Of a stretch of 64,000 nt of DNA, positions 57,821 through 64,000 are shown piece after piece (within the stretch, counting starts at the first letter, position 1; the number at the start of each line of letters is the position of its first letter). The translations under genes and the position numbers were made by a program. Below the pieces are notes generated by a model, which made no database searches, had not been told where the DNA came from, and was given only the letters and a program-made list of their open reading frames with translations. The DNA lies in the NCBI GenBank assembly GCA_949128115.1, contig OX421964.1:45796601-45860600 (forward strand), read 5' to 3'. Source of the stretch: Anaspis maculata. Its lineage: Eukaryota; Arthropoda; Insecta; Coleoptera; Scraptiidae.

Positions 57821-59305
57821 TAGTGGGGTCGGTACACATTAAAAAACGGTACTATACGGCATTTAATGATACAGAAAATTCCTTTTGCATGAGTGTTCTG
57901 CAAGGTCTATCGAACGATATTAGAAGGGGAAGCACAAAAGCTTCCCCTAAGGGGGGCCGCAGGGGGCCCTGTCAAGTTGACGGTCCAAGAACTCCTACCA
58001 AACCATCTTTCAATTTCGTTGTATCACTCAAATGGGGATAATGTAACTCCATTGTGAATCTCGATGGCATTGGTCGCCATGTCTCTTTCATCCTTCATGC
58101 TTGGAAAAATAATGTCTTCGGGAAGTTAGAGAAATCACTTTATATTTTTTTAAACATAAAAGAGGATGCGAAGTTGGCATGTTTTGTGTCTTAACCTGTT
58201 ATTTGACATTCCCAAGATCCTATTATGAAGTCAATTTTTCAAATTCTCAGTTTTGGGTTGATTGGTAGGCTAAGAAGTAGGTATTTTTTAACCTCCAGTT
58301 CAGACGTACTTTTCTCAGTGTCCAACTAGAGGTGATTGAAATCATTATCAGGAGTAGATACACTGAACTATTTTCTAAACATTATGTCAAGAAAATCAAT
58401 TCTAAATCGCGCATGGAGAGTACACAGATCATTTTTCTTTTGGTCGGTCGAATTGCGATGCCTACTACGCCCGTCAGGGAGAACGCTGAGCATCGCCAGA
58501 CTAAACTAGTATGAAAACAGCCTAAACGAATTCAAAACTGCCCGAAACACTCATTTTGTGGTTCGACATTCAATTCTGAGTCGGCACTCAGAGTTTTAGT
58601 CAGTTTTGAATTTGTTGAGGCTGTTTTCATACCAGTTTAGGCTGGCGATGCTCAGCGTTCTCCCTGACGGGCGTAGTAGGCATCGCAATTCGACCGACCG
58701 AAAGAAAAATAATCTGTGTACTCTCCATGTGCGGTTTAGGATTGATTTCCTCAACATAATGTTCAGAAAATAGTTCAGTCTATCCACCCCTGCGATTATT
58801 TCAATAACATCCAGTCAGACAATCAAAAAAGTATGTCTGAACTGGATGTTGAAAAATACCTAATTCTTAGCCTACCAATCAGCTCAAAATTCAGAATTTG
58901 GAAAATTGACTTCATAATAGGATTTTGGGAATGCCATGTAACAGGTTAAGACACAAAACATGCCACCGCATCCCCTTGTATATATGAAAAAATAAAAAGT
59001 AATTTCTCTGACCTCCCGAAGGAATTATTTTTTCAAGCATGAAGGATAGGAGAGACATGGCGACCAATGCCATCGAGATTCACAATGGAGTCACATCATC
59101 TCCATTTGAGTGATACAACGAAATTGAAAGATGGTTTGGTAGGAGCTCTTGGACTGTCAACTTGACAGGCCCCCCTGCGGCCCCCCAAGGGGAAGCTTAT
59201 GTGCTTCCCCTTTTAATATCGTTCGTTAGATCTTGTAGAACACTCATGCAAAAGGAATTCTCTGTATCATTTAATGCCGTATAGGAATGGCTACCAACCC
59301 CACTA
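57821..59305. mobile_element. Foldback element, TAGTGG family, ~0.7-kb arms
   Basis: The arms 57821 to about 58545 and about 58590-59305 are reverse complements at high identity with a loop of only about 45 bp. Termini are TAGTGGGGT, and TAT flanks both ends (57818-57820 and 59306-59308). Frames on the two strands are mirror images and are not genes. Both arms contain GGGAAGC followed by CTTCCCC blocks. It shares the terminal TAGTGG, a GGCATTTAATGAT- or GCATTTTGTGATC-like segment and the following GTGTTC block with 35529-37698. Confidence 0.76.
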
Positions 59306-59353
59306 TATGTGAACGTTCAATGCAAAAACCTATAGTTTAGCTTTTTCACTATA

Positions 59354-59466
59354 ATGGGTGTTTTTTCAAATCTGGCGTCAAGCATGCTGTGCTCCGGCCG
59401 AATGAGGCTCTTTCCAGCTGAAGCACAGCATACTTGGACGCCAGATTTGAAAAAAAAACACCCGTT
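59354..59466. repeat. Hairpin MITE, ~46-bp arms
   Basis: GGGTGTTTTTTCAAATCTGG, then CATGCTGTGCT, on the left pair with AGCACAGCAT, GGACGCCAGATTTGAAAAA and ACACCC on the right, around a ~20-bp loop. It lies inside the element at 57457-59505 beside the foldback. Confidence 0.66.
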
Positions 59467-59505
59467 ACCATTGCCACGGCACTAATCCTATGTGGATGCG
59501 GCTTA

Positions 59506-59700
59506 ACCAATTTTGGAAAGATTTTTGGGAAATAACAATGCCACGTCATCAGGTCCTGGAGCAGAGCTTCGACAGGTTCTCAATGCATTTTCGAATTCGT
59601 CTTCTGGGCTTATTAATTTCGCTGCGCTGATTTTCATCTGGATTTATCTTTTCTCTTCTTATTTCTTCTTCTCAAGAAAGGCGAGGCTGAACCTTTTATC
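59506..59700 (-). pseudogene. LINE ORF2 segment upstream of RT
   Basis: A minus-strand frame reads ALRTCRSSAPGPDDVALLF then PKNLSKIG, which is the conserved SPGPD block just before the reverse transcriptase in Jockey-type ORF2. It continues into the RT remnant at 57456 once the 2.05-kb insertion is skipped. The endonuclease domain expected upstream is not found: ORF1 sequence begins within about 30 bp, so it has been deleted. Confidence 0.58.
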
Positions 59701-59726
59701 GCTGGAGATTTGATAGAAAGTTTGTG

Positions 59727-60360
59727 CTATATATTATTTAGCTGTACCAACGTTTGCTGTCTCAAGGTATTCATTTTGGTCGTATATTCCTGTGACGTTT
59801 TCTGCGTAGGTAATTTCTTCCCTTTTTGAACAATCTTTTTCCATACCTTTGTGTTTTTTTGTGTTCCTTCTGAGTTCGTTCTATGTTCTTTGGAAGGCTC
59901 ATGAATGGATCTTGCGAAGTGGAAGGCTATTCTTCTGTTGTGGGAGATTTTATGCTTTCCGATGGTGCGGCGGTCTTCTCTTTCCTCTTTCTTGTTTTGT
60001 TTTTGGATCTCTGTTTTCGGTTGTTTCTGGTTCTGGACTTTCTTCTTGTATCTCGAGCTCTGGCAACGGTTGGCTTGATTGTCTTTGGGTATTTTGCTGG
60101 GTACAGTTGACGGAAATATGTCTTTTTTGCCCACAAACGGAACAGACAAGTTCATCAAAGCTCAAAAAGATTTTGTAGTCTGTGTCATCATATTTCATTT
60201 TCAGGACTGGTGGTAGGGTGTGATTTCCTTCAGGAGGGGGTGTTATGAATGTCTGTCTTCTAAATTCTAAAGAGAGCTTGCTTCTTCAGGTGCACTTCTT
60301 TCACATATAGCATATAGCCAGTCAGAAGACTCGTTACTTTAGACTGCGATGATATGAATA
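59727..60360 (-). pseudogene. LINE ORF1 (gag-like) remnant
   Basis: Minus-strand frames carry LEFRRQTFITPP, then a KYDDTDYKIFL segment and a CCHC knuckle CSVCGQKRHISVNC (C-X2-C-X4-H-X4-C), the arrangement of Jockey-type Gag proteins. Downstream, overlapping frames are Lys/Gln/Glu-rich and low complexity. Frames shift at least twice. The orientation and order (ORF1 then ORF2) fit the remnant at 59700-56475. Confidence 0.62.
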
Positions 60361-61221
60361 ACTGAACTGACTTGATTTTTTCTCCTGCGGTTCCTGGTAA
60401 CCGTTCTGTGCGCCGCGCCGCGGCGGTACAGTTATCGCCATTTACTCAATGTTTTAATATTCTATGCACCGGCCGGCTTTAATGATCATTGCGCAATAAT
60501 ATTTATATTCATATAAGCACAGATAGGAGGAGTATATGCCCATTGCCCAGGCCGAGCCAAATCGACTGCCGCATTCGCAGTAGAGAGGAAAGGTATTCCA
60601 TATTATCGGCCATATTTATTATTTTCACTTAAAGTGTAAGAGAGTTTAACGAGCGGACAGCCGCTGAACCAACATAAGTATTCCATTATATCATAGGGAA
60701 CAGGTGCTATTATAAAAATGGGCCCACGCATGGTTCCGATCCACTGCTCTGCCCTGGACTCGGACACGGCTAACCGCTGCGGTGTCAATGCGATATTAAT
60801 TAGAGCCGTTTATAGTTCTGATTCTCGGTTTACTCGGCTTGTTTGTCAATGTGTTGCTATAGTGGTGGTAGTACTCGTAGTAGCAGAGTAGTACCGAGTG
60901 CCACCTTTGTTCCGTTATGTGTTTCGCATTGTGATATCACTTTGGCATACACCACATAAATAAGGCAAAGGCATTGGCAGCTTAATTACCGGGTTCGCTG
61001 ATTACTAAGTATCGCACAAATCACCAAGAATTAAGGATAAATGTTGCGGCAAGCGCGCTAGGCGGACACTCTGAGAGCTGCGAGCTTTTGTAATCTCTTC
61101 GCCTAGCTGGCTGAGCACATGGACTTATTTATATGAAATAGGTACCTTATACTGGTTTGACGGAAGAAAATATACTAGTATAGTAGCTAACTGGACGACT
61201 TTGTCTTTGTTGTCCTTTTTA
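60361..61221. other. No gene seen; G+C-rich patch
   Basis: GTGCGCCGCGCCGCGGCGG at about 60410 is a short CpG-rich patch. No open frame, tRNA or element terminus could be supported in this stretch. Confidence 0.3.
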
Positions 61222-61310
61222 GAGCACTTCTCCAAACGGGAAGGCGCTTATATCCTCGCTTTGTTAGTCCGTCCGTTTTTCTGTTCGTCTGTTCGTCCGT
61301 CTGTCACTCC
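61222..61310. repeat. Repeat head plus GTCC/GTCT microsatellite
   Basis: CACTTCTCCAAACGGGAAGG is shared with 53933 and is followed by GTCCGTCCG and TTCGTCTGTTCGTCCGTCTG. Unlike the 53.9-kb copy it is not followed by the ~395-bp duplication; instead the TTAA-flanked MITE begins 5 bp later. Confidence 0.55.
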
Positions 61311-61318
61311 TGCATTAA

Positions 61319-61639
61319 GGACGGAGTCATATTGGTGGAATAAGCGTTGCGAAATCAATCTGTCTGGGTTTATTCCTTGACGGATTCTTACCATTTTGGT
61401 CTATTTCGAAAGCTACAAGGATGTACTTTGGTTTGAGCCCATTGGTATTTCCGAAATAAAAAAAAAATTAAATTTTGACATTTGAAAAAATTATTTTTGG
61501 ATTTTGGAAATGCCAATCGGCTCAAACCAAAGTACATCCTTGTAGCTTTCGAAAGAGACCACAATGGTGAAAATCCGTCAAGGAATAAACCCAGACGGAT
61601 TGATTTTGCAACGCTTATTTTATCAATTAAACTCCGTCC
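61319..61639. mobile_element. TTAA-flanked palindromic MITE
   Basis: The arms (61319 to about 61461 and about 61500-61639) are reverse complements at roughly 90% identity, starting GGACGGAGT. TTAA lies at both outer edges (61315-61318 and 61640-61643), as in piggyBac-type insertions, although TA-based Tc1/mariner targeting cannot be excluded because TTAA contains TA. There is no coding potential. Confidence 0.62.
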
Positions 61640-61648
61640 TTAATTGGT

Positions 61649-62816
61649 AGGGGACATCTGCCTAAAATGACATACCCTAAGCATTTTCGTTCACAAAAAA
61701 TTTGGAAATCCAAATACAGCCAAGTTTTTGGATTTTGGTCACAACTCTCAGATAAAAGATCAATTCATAACTACGATAGGACAAAAACTTCATCAAATAC
61801 TTTTTCAAGCATAAAAATATAATTTTATAAAATATGACGGCCCCGTAGCCCAGTCGGTCGTCTGCCGTCTGTGGTGCGGATGGCGCGGGTTCGAATCCCG
61901 GTAAGTCATGGATGTTTTGTGTTTGTTGAAAAATTTGCGTATATTGTAATTCCTATGTAATAATTCACTGTTATCAATAAAAGGCGCAAAAACTCCTATG
62001 GCACTGATAAGCCGAGAAGGAGGAAAACATTAATTTAAAAAAAAAAATTAAAAAAATATATTTTCATAAAATAGCCTCCTATGTCATTTTAGTCTTACTT
62101 GCGGGTATAATGACATAGGCATAAAAAATATGCAAAAATATGACCGAAAGTTTTATACGACCAATACCAATTAAACCAAGACATAAACTCACAGAGGCAA
62201 TAATAAAGAACGTGAAAAATACGCAGTCAACATGAGGGCATGTAGGAAATATAAGAACACAAATGTAAAACAAAAACTTAGCAAAAACAAAACAAGACAA
62301 AGCAATAATGCTTTTGAATTAACAAACTCAAACCGCACAAATGAACTCTTCAGTTTTGGACACCACATCTGCGTACTCGCAATGTGCTCAAATTTTACAT
62401 GTGAATTCCTATGTCATTTTGCCCTGATGAGTATCATGTCATTTTGCCCCAAACTAACAAAATTTCACTAAGATAATCCTGTGTTGCTTGCATATGAGAT
62501 GGCCTCGTCGATTTGTAGAGAAAATGACTACCAAATGACACACCACCATTAGCAATAATTGCGATTCAATGAGCTTTTCACATTCACAGAATCTGGGCTC
62601 AATCGGAATAAAAATATTATATTGAGTACTTGAAATTCTGGACTTTTAATCCTGTGGCAAAACGGTTCAAACCAGAATGATGCGGTTTGGTAGAAATGTA
62701 GTTCTCTCAACTTGACTTTCGGCAAACAGCAACCGAGAACCATCAGAAACGCCTAAATCAAAATAAGCTCAGTATCTCATTTTACCCAAGTATGTCATTT
62801 TAGGCAGATCTCCCTG
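61649..62816. mobile_element. 1.17-kb TIR element
   Basis: Inverted ends: the left edge contains CTGCCTAAAATGACATA (61659-61675) and the right edge its complement (62790-62806), extended outward by near-matching GGGACAT and AGGGAGAT. TATGTCATTTT-like motifs recur internally (62090, 62410, 62437). It starts only six bases after the TTAA of the preceding MITE. It contains the SINE at 61839. No transposase frame was seen. Confidence 0.52.
61839..62062 (+). mobile_element. tRNA-derived SINE
   Basis: The 5' head GGCCCCGTAGCCCAGTCGG contains an A-box (TAGCCCAGTCGG), and GGTTCGAATCC some 40 bp on is a consensus B-box, so RNA polymerase III could start here. The 3' acceptor-stem half and CCA are missing, which rules out an intact tRNA gene. 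A tRNA-unrelated body of about 120 bp ends in an A-rich tail (62036-62060). The flanks AAAATATAATTTTATAAAATA and AAAATATATTTTCATAAAATA look like an imperfect target duplication. Confidence 0.66.
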
Positions 62817-64000
62817 TTCAAGGTTATGCCAAATCAGAAAGAGATTTGCTTAGAAAAGCAATTTGCTCTTTAATCCCACACTGCAGAAAGACTTTGCATG
62901 GTAATTTCATGCTCTAATCGTCCTAACAAGCCCGACTGGTAAACAAATTTTCAACACATCTACTGTTCCGAATGTTCGCATCAATATTTGAGTAGGAGTC
63001 AAACAGTAGTCAAAGTTGAAGCTCGTAAGAGAAATAATTGGCAATATTTTTGTACTTTTTAGGAGCGGCACATATTAGCATTTTGCTAGGTAATCTGCAG
63101 TTACCATTACGAGGCAAATACATATACCCAGGGTAGAACAATCCTCCCATTTTTCAATTCAGAGTGATGTGAGTGTTCAAATCATACCGCAGGAAAGGAC
63201 TTGCATAATCACCGCCGAATGTGATATATGAACACTTGCAGCAAAGATGCAGCAGCCAGACGACAACATTATGTTATAGCCAGCACAACAGAGCTATGTA
63301 GCCAACATAATGTTGTAACAACATAGGTAATCTTATGACGAAATTACAGAATCACCCCAGTCAGAAGTGAAGTGAAAGTGACATTTATTAAACATAATTT
63401 TGAATTTCGTGCATCAGCAGCATGGCAAACTGGTTAAATTGAAATGGGAATGGGTCCTTAATATTGCATACGTTCTTGCCGTAAGAAAACACAGACGGAC
63501 CAACAGAATTTTGTCTTTTGTTTGGGACTTTTGAGAGAAAAAAAATCGGAGAGGCGGCTGACGACGGTGCAGTATGCGCGCGCTTGCTGTAGGCATTTCT
63601 TTCCATCTCATCGAAAGTGAGCATAAGACACTTTCACTCTAGCAAAAGTAGCAAATAGAATAGGTGAATTTAAATAAATATTGCGCCTCTCAGGGCCATA
63701 TAGCCCTTCGCAGTAGTCGCATTTCTAATGAAACAAAGCTTTCCGGTTACCACAACATCAGACGGTCGCGTCGGACCGAAACCGCACGAACACGTGTTTC
63801 GCCCCTATTGGGGACTCATCAGTACGGAGGCATTCTGTCAAACCATCCGATGCTGTGGCAGCCAGAGATCTCATCGTAATATACACCTAGAAGAACTCCT
63901 AATATGTGAGTCCTCCAAGCGGCGCCATCTATCAAAGGCATTCCGCAGATGCTATATTCCAAGGCATCAGGCATGCGGGAAAAATTAACAGAATTCCACG
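62817..64000. other. No gene seen
   Basis: Mixed-composition sequence with short open frames on both strands. CACGTGTTTCGCCCC and neighbouring G+C-richer sequence at about 63790-63830 could be the edge of another dispersed repeat, but no terminus or domain was recognised before the window ends. Confidence 0.3.

Larger units (their letters stand above)
57457..59505. mobile_element. 2.05-kb inverted-repeat element inserted in the LINE
   Basis: The ends AAGCCGCATCCACATAGGA and the complement of the right end (57457-57482 and 59480-59505) are inverted copies. Reading the LINE on the minus strand, coding similarity stops at ...LFPKNLSKIG on the upstream side and resumes at YEQLLMLYSI on the other, so this whole segment is an insertion in ORF2. 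It contains a foldback element (57821-59305) and a hairpin (59354-59466). A second partial copy of the end motif lies at about 57515-57540. No clear flanking duplication was found. Confidence 0.52.

Noticed and set aside
61839..61912. Functional tRNA gene
   Set aside because: A and B boxes are good, but the 5' GGCCCCG has no complementary 3' acceptor strand, and an A-rich tail follows; it is a SINE head.

Overview
This window looks like AT-rich, gene-poor, transposon-dominated DNA from an animal nuclear genome, most likely an insect. Supporting signs are metazoan transposon classes (Ty3/Gypsy, Ty1/copia, Jockey-type LINE, hAT, pogo/Tigger, a tRNA-derived SINE), candidate introns of 70-91 bp with GT donors, and an LTR promoter with a TATA box followed by an arthropod-like TCAGT initiator. 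The species is not identifiable by reading. There are no bacterial-style operons, rRNAs or CRISPR arrays.

Layout. 0-1 kb: two exon-like blocks (+) with splice-site consensus. 1-2 kb: two small hairpin/TIR elements. 2.9-4.4 kb: a decayed Gypsy element with a MITE in its integrase. 5.5-6.0 kb: a good candidate for a spliced host gene (-). 6.96-7.24 kb: a hAT MITE with a perfect 8-bp duplication. 12.5-17.2 kb: three long inverted-repeat elements placed end to end, with solo-LTR and MITE insertions inside. 19.5-20.0 kb: a solo LTR. 25.5-26.4 kb: a Tigger-like non-autonomous element. 28.3-28.7 kb: a copia reverse-transcriptase remnant. 32.4-33.4 kb: two diverged tandem copies of a two-exon module. 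34.3-38.4 kb: a hAT element with an 8-bp duplication carrying a 2.17-kb foldback element.

41.0-46.8 kb holds the one clearly intact protein gene: a full-length Ty3/Gypsy element (-) with LTRs identical by eye and one uninterrupted gag-pol frame, so a recent insertion. 47.7-48.8 and 53.9-56.5 kb are minisatellite-like arrays. 56.5-60.4 kb is a broken Jockey-type LINE (-) split by an inverted-repeat element that itself contains a foldback and a hairpin MITE. 61.2-62.8 kb holds a TTAA-flanked MITE abutting a 1.17-kb TIR element that contains a tRNA-derived SINE.

The most unusual signal is the density of near-complete palindromes. Two of them (35.5-37.7 and 57.8-59.3 kb) share terminal sequence TAGTGG and 3-bp flanking duplications, and look like diverged members of one foldback family. 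Outside the Gypsy element there is no convincing long host coding sequence; host exons are proposed at low to moderate confidence.
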